Assembly: GCF_024764835.1 (NCBI RefSeq)
Contig: NZ_JALIGE010000068.1
Span: 124,001-188,000, forward strand
Source: Scandinavium hiltneri
GTDB taxonomy: Bacteria > Pseudomonadota > Gammaproteobacteria > Enterobacterales > Enterobacteriaceae
Length of the DNA: 64,000 nucleotides
Direction: 5' to 3'
The notes under the pieces were generated by a model, which made no database searches, was not told the DNA's origin, and was given only the letters and a program-made list of their open reading frames with translations. This document shows positions 25,568-34,624 of the stretch, one piece after another. Every line of letters begins with the position of its first letter. The first letter of the stretch is position 1. Both the position numbers and the translations under genes were made by a program.

Positions 25568-27070
25568 TTACTCGTTGATACGCGGGTGCTGATCGACCAG
25601 ACGGGTACGTTTTTCCTGCAACGCTTCAATTTCCGCATCAATATCTTCAATTTTATGTTCGATATTGTCGTGATGCTCTTGCAGAATTTCTTTCGCTTCA
25701 TGGATGTCCGATGCTGCTGGCGTCGCACCTTTCAGCGGCTGATTGGCGGTTTCTTTCATGGTAATACCGGTCAGCAGACCAATCACCGCAACCACCATCA
25801 GGTAGTACGCTGGCATCATCAGATCCTGCGTATATTCCACCAGCCACGCGGCAAGCGTTGGCGTCAGACCGGCAACCAACACCGAAATGTTAAACGCACT
25901 GGCCAGCGCACTGTAACGAATGTGCGTCGGGAACATCGCCGGCAGCGACGACGCCATCACGCCGATAAAGCAGTTCAGAATAACCGCCAGCAGCAACAGC
26001 CCGGCGAATATCAGGGCAACCACATCGCTGTTAATCATGATGAACGCCGGGATAGCGCACAGGAACAGCAACACACTCCCGATCAGGATAAACGGACGGC
26101 GTCCAAAGCGGTCGCTCAGCATCCCGATAATCGGCTGAACAAACAGCATCCCGACCATGATGGCGATGATGATCAGCACGCCGTGGTCTTCTGAATAATG
26201 CAGGTTATGCGACAGGTAGCTCGGCATGTAGGTCAGAAGCATGTAGTAGGTAACGTTAGTTGAAATCACCATCCCCACGCAGACCAGCAGCGCGCGCCAG
26301 TGTTTGGTCGCAATCTCTTTAAACGAGACTTTCGGCCCGTCTTGCAGACCCTGACGGTCGCCCTGCTCCAGTTTCTCAACGTGCTGCTGGAACGCAGGCG
26401 TCTCTTCCAGAGCGTGTCGCAGATACAGGCCGATAAGGCCTAATGGCAGCGCCAGGAAGAACGGCAGACGCCAGCCCCAGTCGAGGAAGTTGTCCTCACC
26501 GACAATGGTAGAAATCAGTACCACCAGGCCCGCACCGAGCACGAAGCCTGCAATCGACCCGAAATCGAGCCAACTGCCCATAAAGCCGCGTTTACGGTCC
26601 GGAGAGTATTCCGCCACGAAGATAGACGCGCCGGTGTATTCCCCGCCCACCGAGAAGCCCTGGGCCATCTTACACAGCAACAGCAGAACCGGAGCCCAAA
26701 TGCCAATGGAGGCATACGACGGGATCAGACCAATACCGAATGTACTGATCGACATAATGATGATGGTTATAGAGAGTATTTTCTGACGACCGTATTTATC
26801 GCCGAGCATGCCGAAGAACAGGCCACCCAGTGGACGGATCAGGAAGGGAACAGAGAAGGTCCCCAAAGCAGCAATCATCTGAACGCTGGGGTTAGCGTCC
26901 GGGAAGAAGACCTTACCGAGTGCGTAGGCCACAAAACCGTAAACACCGAAGTCAAACCATTCCATCGCGTTACCGAGCGACGCAGCGGTAATCGCTTTGC
27001 GCAGCTTACTGTCGTCGATGATGGTGACATCACGTAACGTGATCGGCTTAACTTTTTTCCTTTTTAGCAT
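25568..27070 (-). CDS. proP: Osmosensing proline/glycine betaine transporter ProP
   Basis: Major facilitator superfamily proton symporter importing proline, betaine and related osmolytes, activated by high osmolality. It has 500 residues, the E. coli length, with 12 helices and MFS loops GDKYGRQKI and DRFGRRPF. The C-terminus is a coiled coil (about 460-495, EHKIEDIDAEIEALQEKRTR), the osmosensing and orientation element. It is convergent with the glycosyltransferase gene. Confidence 0.97.
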   Translation of the reverse strand: MLKRKKVKPITLRDVTIIDDSKLRKAITAASLGNAMEWFDFGVYGFVAYALGKVFFPDANPSVQMIAALGTFSVPFLIRPLGGLFFGMLGDKYGRQKILSITIIIMSISTFGIGLIPSYASIGIWAPVLLLLCKMAQGFSVGGEYTGASIFVAEYSPDRKRGFMGSWLDFGSIAGFVLGAGLVVLISTIVGEDNFLDWGWRLPFFLALPLGLIGLYLRHALEETPAFQQHVEKLEQGDRQGLQDGPKVSFKEIATKHWRALLVCVGMVISTNVTYYMLLTYMPSYLSHNLHYSEDHGVLIIIAIMVGMLFVQPIIGMLSDRFGRRPFILIGSVLLFLCAIPAFIMINSDVVALIFAGLLLLAVILNCFIGVMASSLPAMFPTHIRYSALASAFNISVLVAGLTPTLAAWLVEYTQDLMMPAYYLMVVAVIGLLTGITMKETANQPLKGATPAASDIHEAKEILQEHHDNIEHKIEDIDAEIEALQEKRTRLVDQHPRINE

Positions 27071-27813
27071 TTTATCCTCGTTAACTATCGCCGTGAGCGC
27101 ACACAGGGGGAGGCAAACACGAAGGTTCGCTTGTGTGCGATTAGGGAGCGGCGAATTGCTGTGCTCCTCATTTCAAGCGTAGCAGGTTTACTTACACTGG
27201 CTGCTCACAGCCTGTACAACCGAACCTGTTGACGCCTGCTCTGGCAGTAAAAGATTCTGACCAAACCCTCAAAGTAGAGTGATATTTTCCGTACTTTCCT
27301 TTCTTACCCTAACAGTGTTTATATGTGTGATCAACTTCACGGAAAATAATGCTTACTGTTAAGTTGATTCATGAAACGTCAATAAGTTCATATTTGCGCT
27401 AAGTACATTCTTAATCCAGATTCTCCTCAGACATAAGAAAAATGCCAATCACGCCAGCCAATTAACCAAAAATAAGCCTGAGAATTATTTATTTGCCAAC
27501 GGTTTGTTGTCGACAATTCTTTACATCCAATTCACACCTCATTGATTATTTAAAGCCTCACCACCCTTTCCTTTAAATAGTCTTTGCGTATATTTAAAAC
27601 ATTATTTTATTTTAATTAAATTAATATTCCATTTATTAAATTATAGCCCGAACGCATCAGTCCGCCGCTGATGAAGAGAAAACAACCAGGCCACCTCTGC
27701 TTAAATTCTCTCGCATAAACAAACAGATAACTGACAGACCGTCAGTCAATTTGTTGAACCGCATTCTTTTATGTCTTCCCGGCGCGGAGCGCTGTGGGAA
27801 GCGAGGATAGAAA
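27071..27813. promoter_or_regulatory. proP/kdgT intergenic region with CRP-like site and AT-rich tract
   Basis: This 743-base stretch has no convincing gene. TGTGA-TCAACT-TCACG at 27326-27341 is a near-perfect CRP site, consistent with the CRP-controlled proP P1 promoter of E. coli. A very AT-rich run spans about 27570-27650. A short inverted repeat ACTGAC-AGACC-GTCAGT lies at 27730-27746 before the kdgT remnant. Confidence 0.6.
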
Positions 27814-28101
27814 ATGAAAATCAAAGCCACGATTGAACGTATCCCCGGTGGAATGATGTTAGTTCCCCTGCTATTAGGCGCTGTGTTAAATACGCTCGCA
27901 CCTGATACAGGGAATTATTTTGGTTCGTTCACCAAAGGAATGATTGGCGGTACGGTGCCAATCCTGGCGGTTTGTTTTTTCTGCATCGGGGCGTCGATCG
28001 ACTTACGTGCAACCGGCACCGTACTGCGCAAATCCGGCACTCTGGTGCTCACAAAAATTGCCGTCGCGTGGGTCGTAGCGATGATCATCATCATTCACTG
28101 A
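27814..28101 (+). pseudogene. kdgT: 2-keto-3-deoxygluconate permease KdgT, N-terminal remnant
   Basis: Encodes 95 residues: MKIKATIERIPGGMMLVPLL, GGTVPILAVCFFCIGASIDL and LRKSGTLVLTKIAVAWVVA, which align with the first 85-90 residues of KdgT (about 327 residues). The reading then ends in IIIIH and a stop, so roughly three quarters of the transporter is missing. A good GAGGAT ribosome site remains. The stop lies only 12 bases from the yjcZ stop, showing that the deletion reached the border of the next conserved block. Confidence 0.88.
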
Positions 28102-28113
28102 CCGGCGGGGCCA

Positions 28114-28986
28114 TCAGGCATCGTCGGTAAACAACTCTTCCAGCATCGCATCAACCAGTCGGGTCGCAGAACACAGACGCGGCATTCCCAGCGCCACCGG
28201 CTGCCAGGTTTGCGTCACCGACCAGCACACCGGCTGACGCATCACGTCACAGCTGCTGCCCAGCCAGGCCAACATCTCTTTGTGATCCATCAAGCCTAAT
28301 GACGTCGGCGACGCCAGCCACTGATGATAAAAATGACGCGTTTCCGTCGCAGCACCGATGCCTTGCGCCAGATACTGAGCCGTCGTCGAACGCAAACTGT
28401 CTTTCAGCAAGCCGCGCACTTCATCGTTTGCGAGCCGCCACGCATCACCAAACGCGCCCCAGCGCAGCTCTTCCAGTACAATGTAACAACGTCCGGCCAG
28501 CGACCAGCCGTCGTACTGCCCGGCGTGCCAGCGGGTGAATACTTCATCGCTGTGCGAACCGGATTCGACCATCAGCCCACGCTGCGTCAGCGCACGCTGT
28601 TTATGCTCCGCGCGCTGGCTGAACTGTTCGCTCACCAGGCCAAACTGCTGGCGCAGCTCTGGCGAACTGTGGCTTTTGCTCTGTAACTGTTGCAGGTAAC
28701 GGCTCATGCGCGTCAGCGCCAGATGACCGGGGTCGAACTGACTGGCGAGTTTTTCCGCCAACCCGAGACGCATCGCCGGGTTATCGCTAAACAGGCCCGC
28801 CACCGACCACGGGCGCAGCTGCGTTTGCGTCACGATTTCATTCATCAGGCGTTCGCGAAACTGCTGCTGTTGCGGGGCAAGCGTATGCTGACGCGGGTTT
28901 TCAATGCCCAACACCAGATCCACCATAAATCGGGCATGGAGAGATTCCAGTATTCGGCCTGGCCCCTCCAGCAATCGCGTGTTCAT
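28114..28986 (-). CDS. yjcZ: YjcZ, partner of dynamin-like CrfC
   Basis: A 290-residue soluble protein, similar in length and position to E. coli YjcZ, whose function is not settled. It opens MNTRLLEGPGRILESLHARF and shows no membrane helix or known domain. Its start overlaps the crfC stop by 4 bases, so the two are translationally coupled. Confidence 0.88.
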   Translation of the reverse strand: MNTRLLEGPGRILESLHARFMVDLVLGIENPRQHTLAPQQQQFRERLMNEIVTQTQLRPWSVAGLFSDNPAMRLGLAEKLASQFDPGHLALTRMSRYLQQLQSKSHSSPELRQQFGLVSEQFSQRAEHKQRALTQRGLMVESGSHSDEVFTRWHAGQYDGWSLAGRCYIVLEELRWGAFGDAWRLANDEVRGLLKDSLRSTTAQYLAQGIGAATETRHFYHQWLASPTSLGLMDHKEMLAWLGSSCDVMRQPVCWSVTQTWQPVALGMPRLCSATRLVDAMLEELFTDDA

Positions 28987-31328
28987 CTCTGTTCAGCCGC
29001 AAAAAAGGTTTGAATATCATCACGCAACAGGCGCGCATCCTCTTCAATCCAGCGTACCGCGGCCAGGCACTGAGCAAGCTGCAAGCAAAGGGCATTAACC
29101 GTGGACTGATGCTGTTGGCGCAAAGAGAGACTCTCCTGCAAATTTTTCTGCAGGCCGCTGAGGCTCTGTGAAAACTCCGCAAAGAAGGTCACCATTCCCG
29201 CCGTAACAGAGACATCGACTTGCGCGGCTAAAGCTTTAAGGATTTGTGAGCAGAAGGTCGAAACACTCACCACGATGCGCTCCTTAATCGCTTTCATATC
29301 AATAATATAACGCGTTTTAGTCATCACATAATCATCCCAGCCCCAACCGGGATTATTCAGCCAGCGGCTAATGGAATCGCGCATCCCGCCGCGCTGGCTA
29401 CCCAACGGCAGATCTTCGGTGACAATCGCCCCGTTAAACCACTGCGGCATGGTGATTTGCAGCGAGCCGGACTGAAATACCGGCAGCGTTATCCGCGTAC
29501 GGAACCCGGCGCGGTGCAGTTCTTCCTTCACATGAGATTCAATCGGCTTCAGCGCGTCATCAAGCGTTCGGCTGAGCGACGTTTCGAGCTGGTCAAAACG
29601 CAGCGACAGCTCGCGAATAATGCTTTGCTGACAGGCAAACACCGTGCCTTCACAGTCGGCGCGAATAATACCGAGCAGCCGGTTGGCCTGCTCCTCATCA
29701 TCGAGCACGATTTCGCCGCTGTCATCATGCTGCGACCATTGCAAATCCGCGCCGTTAGCGAGGCTCATCAGCCGCAGATTGTCCGGGCTAAAGCTGCTGT
29801 CGATCAGCGCTAAAATCTCACTTTGCTGCCCGGAGATAAACGATTCTGCGGCGTCCATCGCCTGTTCCACTTCATGGTTAATTTCTTCGCTCACCACCCG
29901 CTGGCACACCTCGAACTGCACCATATCCTCTTCGAGACGAACGATATTATCCTGCAACTGCCCGGCGGCGACGGTCAGCCCTTGCAGGCGAAACTCCAGG
30001 AAATCCCGGGCGCTCTGGGCGTAGTTCAGCAGCTTGTGCGAAGCGGAACGCAGGGCGAACAGCGAGGCATTGGCATGCGCGGCGTGCAGCAGCATATTGA
30101 TGGGTTTTTCAAACAGCGAATCTTCCCACAGCAAATCTGCGGCGTGGCGAATGTGGGTCACGTCAGCCAGATCGGCGGTGCGCCAGCGGCGACCCAGTGC
30201 CGCTTCGGCAAAATCCTGCACCCAGCGCTGCTCCTGCGGGTCGGGTAATCTGCCGTTAAGGGTCAGCTCATGGCGCGCGCGATTGGCGAGATAACCCCAC
30301 ATCGACGACACAGGGTAAATCTGTCCCGGATGAATATAACCCTTCATCAGCGTGCCGGAGATCATCGCCCGCACCTGATCCTCATCATCGCTGTTTCGGT
30401 CCTTCTGATCGAATTTGTTCACCAGCGCGTACAGCGGTACCGACTTGCTAACCGCGGCAATCGCCTGACGCACTTCCTGATCGGAAATGGATTTGAGCTG
30501 GGTGTAATCCATCACCGCCAGCACCGCCGAGGCGCGGGCCAGTTGCTCATTAAGCATTTTTTGCAGATGCGGCTGCCCGGCTTCGTTCGGCCCCGGCGTG
30601 TCCAGCAGCGTCAACTGGCCTGCGTTTTCGCCCAGTCCGGCGAGATGCACGAACTCCACCTCAATCACCGGAATATGTTCAATGGAAGCGTAATCGGCAA
30701 ACGGAAAGTCGACGTCCATTGCTCGAGAAAGACGAACCAAATCATTCAGGCTTTTCAGACACTGGAATATGGGTTGCGCCCCGAGATAATGTTTTTCAAA
30801 AGCCACTCCGCCGATAATACGCTCGAGCAGGGCGGTCATGTCTTTATCCATTTCAAGCTTGAGTGCAAGCTTCGCCCGGTCGACATGGCGAAGTTTATCC
30901 TGCAATTCATGCATTAAGCGTTCAATGGGCTTAGCATGAATAAAATGAAGACCAGGTTCTTTCTGACCCGGCGTATGGCGAATAAGTGTGGGAAGTGCGG
31001 TCATCGGCCGGTTACGGTTAGGCAAAACCTCCGTTCCAACAATGGCATTAATGGTAGTAGATTTCCCCGCCTTCATTGTGCCAACAATCGCCAGCACCAT
31101 TTCCAGACGGGTAATTTTCCGCAACTCGTTATTCAGCGTGTCCTGCTGCGTCGCCAATAAATGGCTTCCCGGATGGCGGCCATGCGAGCCCCCAGACGCA
31201 TCAGACATAGCCTGTGCACCGCTCAGCATGTTACCCGGAAGCCCATTCACGGTATCGAAATGTCGTAATGCCAGCTGCAGCAAGCGCTCAGCTTCCTGAC
31301 TCAATTCAAATATTGTCTGTGTGTACAT
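28983..31328 (-). CDS. crfC: Dynamin-like GTPase CrfC (YjdA)
   Basis: Large dynamin-family GTPase; E. coli CrfC binds the beta clamp and keeps sister replication forks together. GTPase motifs are visible: G1 GTMKAGKST, G3 LLDTPGPNEAG, G4 VNKFDQKD. A long helical stalk follows. Length is 781 against about 742 in E. coli. An insertion between the N-terminal helix and the GTPase core (SDASGGSHGRHPGSH) and a longer middle part explain some of the excess. It forms an operon with yjcZ, as in E. coli. Confidence 0.93.
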   Translation of the reverse strand: MYTQTIFELSQEAERLLQLALRHFDTVNGLPGNMLSGAQAMSDASGGSHGRHPGSHLLATQQDTLNNELRKITRLEMVLAIVGTMKAGKSTTINAIVGTEVLPNRNRPMTALPTLIRHTPGQKEPGLHFIHAKPIERLMHELQDKLRHVDRAKLALKLEMDKDMTALLERIIGGVAFEKHYLGAQPIFQCLKSLNDLVRLSRAMDVDFPFADYASIEHIPVIEVEFVHLAGLGENAGQLTLLDTPGPNEAGQPHLQKMLNEQLARASAVLAVMDYTQLKSISDQEVRQAIAAVSKSVPLYALVNKFDQKDRNSDDEDQVRAMISGTLMKGYIHPGQIYPVSSMWGYLANRARHELTLNGRLPDPQEQRWVQDFAEAALGRRWRTADLADVTHIRHAADLLWEDSLFEKPINMLLHAAHANASLFALRSASHKLLNYAQSARDFLEFRLQGLTVAAGQLQDNIVRLEEDMVQFEVCQRVVSEEINHEVEQAMDAAESFISGQQSEILALIDSSFSPDNLRLMSLANGADLQWSQHDDSGEIVLDDEEQANRLLGIIRADCEGTVFACQQSIIRELSLRFDQLETSLSRTLDDALKPIESHVKEELHRAGFRTRITLPVFQSGSLQITMPQWFNGAIVTEDLPLGSQRGGMRDSISRWLNNPGWGWDDYVMTKTRYIIDMKAIKERIVVSVSTFCSQILKALAAQVDVSVTAGMVTFFAEFSQSLSGLQKNLQESLSLRQQHQSTVNALCLQLAQCLAAVRWIEEDARLLRDDIQTFFAAEQR

Positions 31329-31757
31329 GGTTAAAGTATTCCCTTAACGCAAATTTTATAACTTTTATTTGTCAGACTTTTTTATATCCGGGTTTTATTT
31401 TTATATAATGATCCGTACTACGAAAGAAAATGCAGTACGTAAGAAAACCAGGAGATATACAGATTAGCGCCATAAACAGCATTCGGTAGGATATATTGCA
31501 TATAAATTTCCGGCCGGAATAGAGTGAATTAGATAGCACTGGGTAATAATCAGAAATACGATCATCAACATAACGCAAACTACATTAGTCGGCAATTTCG
31601 AAATATAAAAAATTGAACAGCTTTACGTAAGCGGTCCAGGCCAGGGGATAAATAGTCCCGACAACCGTAAGGACATGCGGTATAATGAGTCATACTTTTA
31701 GCGCTCAGCGGCGGTTTGCACGGTCTGTGGCGCATTTTCAATTATTACGAGGTTACT
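31329..31757. other. AT-rich divergent intergenic region crfC/yjdM
   Basis: No supported gene in these 429 bases. It should hold the crfC promoter on the minus strand and the yjdM promoter on the plus strand; TATAATGAG at 31681-31689 is a likely -10 box for yjdM. A 68-codon minus-strand open frame at 31372-31578 lacks a ribosome site and family features. Confidence 0.5.
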
Positions 31758-32093
31758 ATGTCTCTGCCACACTGCCCAAAATGCAATTCCGAATACACCT
31801 ATGAAGACAGCGGCATGTTCATCTGCCCTGAGTGCGCCCACGAGTGGAACGACGCAGAGCCTTCTAATGACGGTGACGAGCTTATCGTTAAAGATGCTAA
31901 CGGCAACCTACTGGTCGACGGCGACAGTGTGACCGTCGTGAAAGATCTGAAGGTTAAGGGCAGCTCTTCGATGCTGAAAATCGGTACCAAAGTGAAGAAT
32001 ATCCGCCTCGTTGAAGGCGATCACAACATCGACTGCAAAATTGACGGTTTTGGCCCAATGAAGCTGAAATCTGAGTTCGTTAAAAAGAACTGA
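31758..32093 (+). CDS. yjdM: Zinc-ribbon protein YjdM (PhnA-like)
   Basis: A 111-residue protein with an N-terminal zinc ribbon (CPKCNSEY and CPECAHEW) and a C-terminal KOW/SH3-like beta domain ending KSEFVKKN. It was once named PhnA, but is not required for phosphonate use in E. coli. ATG 31758 (MSLPHCPKC) has CGAGG upstream; an earlier in-frame ATG is rejected because it has no ribosome site and precedes the zinc ribbon. Confidence 0.94.
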   Translation: MSLPHCPKCNSEYTYEDSGMFICPECAHEWNDAEPSNDGDELIVKDANGNLLVDGDSVTVVKDLKVKGSSSMLKIGTKVKNIRLVEGDHNIDCKIDGFGPMKLKSEFVKKN

Positions 32094-32107
32094 TCCCTCG
32101 CCATATC

Positions 32108-32181
32108 GCCTGGCGACGCTTCGCTTGCCAGGCCTGCATGCAATAAGCTTTTGTAGGCCTGGCGACGTTTACGCTGTCGGG
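32108..32181. repeat. BIME/REP element after yjdM
   Basis: GCCTGGCGACGCTTCGCTTGCCAGGCCTGC-type REP followed by an inverted mate beginning GTAGGCCTGGCGACG and ending GTCGGG. Paired head-to-tail-inverted REPs between yjdM and yjdN, giving long stem-loops in the transcript. Confidence 0.75.
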
Positions 32182-32259
32182 AAAAAAATACAACCGCTTG
32201 GTTATATTAACGCATCGTAACTATAGTTATCGGGGTACCCACTCTCCGAGGTTATGGTT

Positions 32260-32694
32260 ATGCCGTTAAGTCCCTACATCTCTTTTTCCGGCAATTGCGC
32301 CGACGCCCATGCCTTCTACCAACAGGCATTAAACGCTGAACTGGGCTACAAAATCACCTTTGGCGAAATGCCAAAATCCGATCAGAACAGCGAAGAAGGC
32401 TGCCCCTCCGGCATGGTCTTTCCACCCGATGCTATCGCCCACTCCAACGTCCGCATTGCGGGCAGCGAGATAATGATGAGCGACGGCATGACCGGCAGCG
32501 TCAGCTATTCCGGTTTTACGTTGGTGCTCGACACCCAGGATGTCAACGAAGGGAAAGGCTGGTTCGATGCCCTCGCCGAGGGCGGCAAGATTGAAATGGA
32601 CTGGCAGGAAACGTTCTGGGCCCACGGATTTGGCAAAGTCACCGATAAATTCGGCGTACCGTGGATGATCAACGTCGTCAAACAGCCGCAGTAA
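32260..32694 (+). CDS. yjdN: VOC-superfamily protein YjdN (PhnB-like)
   Basis: Glyoxalase/VOC-fold protein of 144 residues (MPLSPYISFSGNCADAHAFY), with the SGFTLVLDTQDV and ETFWAHGFGKVTDKFGVPW core of the PhnB family. Function is unknown. GAGG at 32247-32250 lies 9 bases from ATG 32260; an in-frame ATG at 32254 is also possible. It is upstream of phnF, as in E. coli, though phnCDE are missing between. Confidence 0.92.
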   Translation: MPLSPYISFSGNCADAHAFYQQALNAELGYKITFGEMPKSDQNSEEGCPSGMVFPPDAIAHSNVRIAGSEIMMSDGMTGSVSYSGFTLVLDTQDVNEGKGWFDALAEGGKIEMDWQETFWAHGFGKVTDKFGVPWMINVVKQPQ

Positions 32695-32775
32695 TCTCCC
32701 CCAGGGCGGCCCGCTCCGCCCTGTCACACGCCCTACTTCAACTCTTCATCGTTCATTCACCGCACCTTAACCGGA

Positions 32776-32795
32776 GTGTCATATTGTCGCGTCAC
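32776..32795 (+). promoter_or_regulatory. Possible Pho box upstream of phnF
   Basis: GTGTCAT at 32776-32782 and GCGTCAC at 32789-32795 each resemble the CTGTCAT half of a Pho box, but the spacing is 6 instead of 4 bases. If phnF is the first gene of the operon here, a PhoB site is expected in this interval. A GC hairpin (AGGGCGG/CCGCCCT, 32703-32722) precedes it. Confidence 0.35.
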
Positions 32796-32849
32796 CCTAT
32801 CGGCATATTTTCACTCATCCGCGAAAGTGACGTTGAAGAGGTGTTCCTT

Positions 32850-33578
32850 ATGATGCACTTGTCCAGACATCCGACCAGTTACCCGACGCGCTACGAAGAG
32901 ATTGCCGCCAGGCTCGAACAGGAGCTGCGCAGCCAGTATCGCTGCGGTGACTACCTTCCCGCCGAACATCAGCTTGCCGCCCGCTTTGACGTCAATCGCC
33001 ACACCCTGCGCCGCGCCATTGACCAACTGGTGGAAAAAGGCTGGGTGCAGCGTCGTCAGGGCGTCGGCGTGTTGGTGCTGATGCGTCCGTTCGATTACCC
33101 GCTCAATGCCCAGGCACGTTTTAGCCAGAATCTGCTCGACCAGGGCAGCCACCCGACCAGCGAAAAACTGCTCTCGGTACTGCGCCCGGCCTCGGGTCAC
33201 GTGGCCGACGCACTGGGTATTCAGGAGGGCGACAACGTCATTCACCTGCGCACCCTGCGCCGCGTCAACGGCGTCGCGCTGTGCATCATCGATCACTACT
33301 TTTCCGACATGCGTTTCTGGCCCGCCCTTCAGCGCTTCAACAGCGGTTCGCTGCACGATTTTCTGCGTGAAGAACTGGCCCTCGTACTGACTCGCACGCA
33401 AACACGGGTAGGCGCCCGCCGTGCTCAGGCCAAAGAGAGCAAGGTGCTGGAAATCCCGAACATGGCGCCGCTGCTTTGCGTGCGCACCCTGAACCATCGT
33501 GAAGGCGACGTTAACGCGGCGGAATACTCCGTCAGCCTGACCCGCGCCGACATGATTGAATTCACAATGGAGCACTGA
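32850..33578 (+). CDS. phnF: GntR-family regulator PhnF
   Basis: Transcription factor of 242 residues of the GntR/HutC type. The N-terminal winged helix-turn-helix contains YLPAEHQLAARFDVNRHTLR, followed by a UTRA ligand domain ending ADMIEFTMEH. It is encoded within the phn operon and probably represses it. ATG 32850 has GAGG 8 bases upstream; ATG 32853 would give the 241-residue E. coli length. The next gene starts one base after its stop. Confidence 0.95.
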   Translation: MMHLSRHPTSYPTRYEEIAARLEQELRSQYRCGDYLPAEHQLAARFDVNRHTLRRAIDQLVEKGWVQRRQGVGVLVLMRPFDYPLNAQARFSQNLLDQGSHPTSEKLLSVLRPASGHVADALGIQEGDNVIHLRTLRRVNGVALCIIDHYFSDMRFWPALQRFNSGSLHDFLREELALVLTRTQTRVGARRAQAKESKVLEIPNMAPLLCVRTLNHREGDVNAAEYSVSLTRADMIEFTMEH

Positions 33579-34031
33579 ATGCCTTTCGATACCGCCACTC
33601 GTCAGCGCTGGATGTCGGCGCTGGCCCACAGCCAGCCTGCTGAACTTTCCGCCCGTATGCAGGCGCTGAAGCTCTCACCGGAATATGAAATCCTCCGCGC
33701 GCCAGAAAGCGGCCTGGTGCAAATCCAGGCCCGGATGGGCGCGACCGGTTCACGATTCTTCGCCGGAGACGCCACCCTGACCCGCGCCACCGTGCGACTG
33801 AACGACGGCACGCTGGGCTACAGCTGGGTGCTGGGCCGCGATAAAGCCCACGCCGAACGCTGTGCGGCGATCGACGCCTTGCTGCAAACCCATGCCCATT
33901 TTCAGACCCTGATGGAAACCCTGATTGCCCCGCTGGAAGCCGATCGCGAGGCCCGCATTGCCGCGCGCCGCGCCGAAGTGAACGCCAGCAGGGTGGACTT
34001 CTTTACCTTAGTGCGTGGAGACAACGCATGA
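33579..34031 (+). CDS. phnG: C-P lyase core subunit PhnG
   Basis: Subunit of the PhnGHIJ core complex; with PhnI, PhnH and PhnL it helps make ribosyl-1-triphosphonate from ATP and phosphonate. It has 150 residues opening MPFDTATRQRWMSALAHSQP and containing GYSWVLGRDKAHAERCA. Starts directly after phnF and overlaps phnH by 4 bases. Confidence 0.96.
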   Translation: MPFDTATRQRWMSALAHSQPAELSARMQALKLSPEYEILRAPESGLVQIQARMGATGSRFFAGDATLTRATVRLNDGTLGYSWVLGRDKAHAERCAAIDALLQTHAHFQTLMETLIAPLEADREARIAARRAEVNASRVDFFTLVRGDNA

Positions 34032-34624
34032 CCCTTTCTTCAGAACTCAAGACCGCTTTTCCTCATCCGGTGCAAGATGCCCAGCACAGTTTCCGTCGTC
34101 TGCTGAAAGCCATGAGCGAGCCGGGCGTGATTGTGTCGATGCATCAGCATAAACACGGCTGGCAACCGCTCTCCCCGGCGACCACCAGCGTGCTGCTGAC
34201 CCTGGTGGATAACGATACCCCAGTGTGGCTGTCAGCCTCAGTTGATAACGACATCGTGCGCCAGAATCTGCGTTTTCACACCAACGCTCCATTGGTCGAA
34301 CAGCCGCAGCACGCGCTGTTTGCTGTCACCGACGCGTCTGTTAGCCCCGAACAGCTGAACGCCCTGTCGGCGGGCAGTGCGATTGCACCAGAAACCAGCG
34401 CCACGCTGATTATGCAGCTCAGCAGCCTGAGCGGGGGCCGGATGCTGCGCCTGACCGGGGCCGGGATCAACGAAGAGCGGATGATTGCCCCGCAGTTGCC
34501 GGAATGCATTCTTCATGAATTGACCGAACGTCCGCACCCGTTCCCGCTGGGGGTGGATCTGATCCTGACCTGCGGAGACCGCCTGCTGGCTATTCCGCGC
34601 ACCACGCACGTGGAGGTTTGCTGA
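34028..34624 (+). CDS. phnH: C-P lyase core subunit PhnH
   Basis: PhnH is a PLP-transferase-like fold without PLP, part of the C-P lyase core. The 198-residue protein opens MTLSSELKTAFPHPVQDAQ and includes FPLGVDLILTCGDRLLAIPR. ATGA overlap with phnG and TGATG overlap with phnI indicate coupled translation. Confidence 0.96.
   Translation: MTLSSELKTAFPHPVQDAQHSFRRLLKAMSEPGVIVSMHQHKHGWQPLSPATTSVLLTLVDNDTPVWLSASVDNDIVRQNLRFHTNAPLVEQPQHALFAVTDASVSPEQLNALSAGSAIAPETSATLIMQLSSLSGGRMLRLTGAGINEERMIAPQLPECILHELTERPHPFPLGVDLILTCGDRLLAIPRTTHVEVC

Noticed and set aside
31372..31578. A 68-codon minus-strand open frame between crfC and yjdM
   Set aside because: No ribosome site, no recognisable similarity and AT-rich composition; probably part of a regulatory interval.
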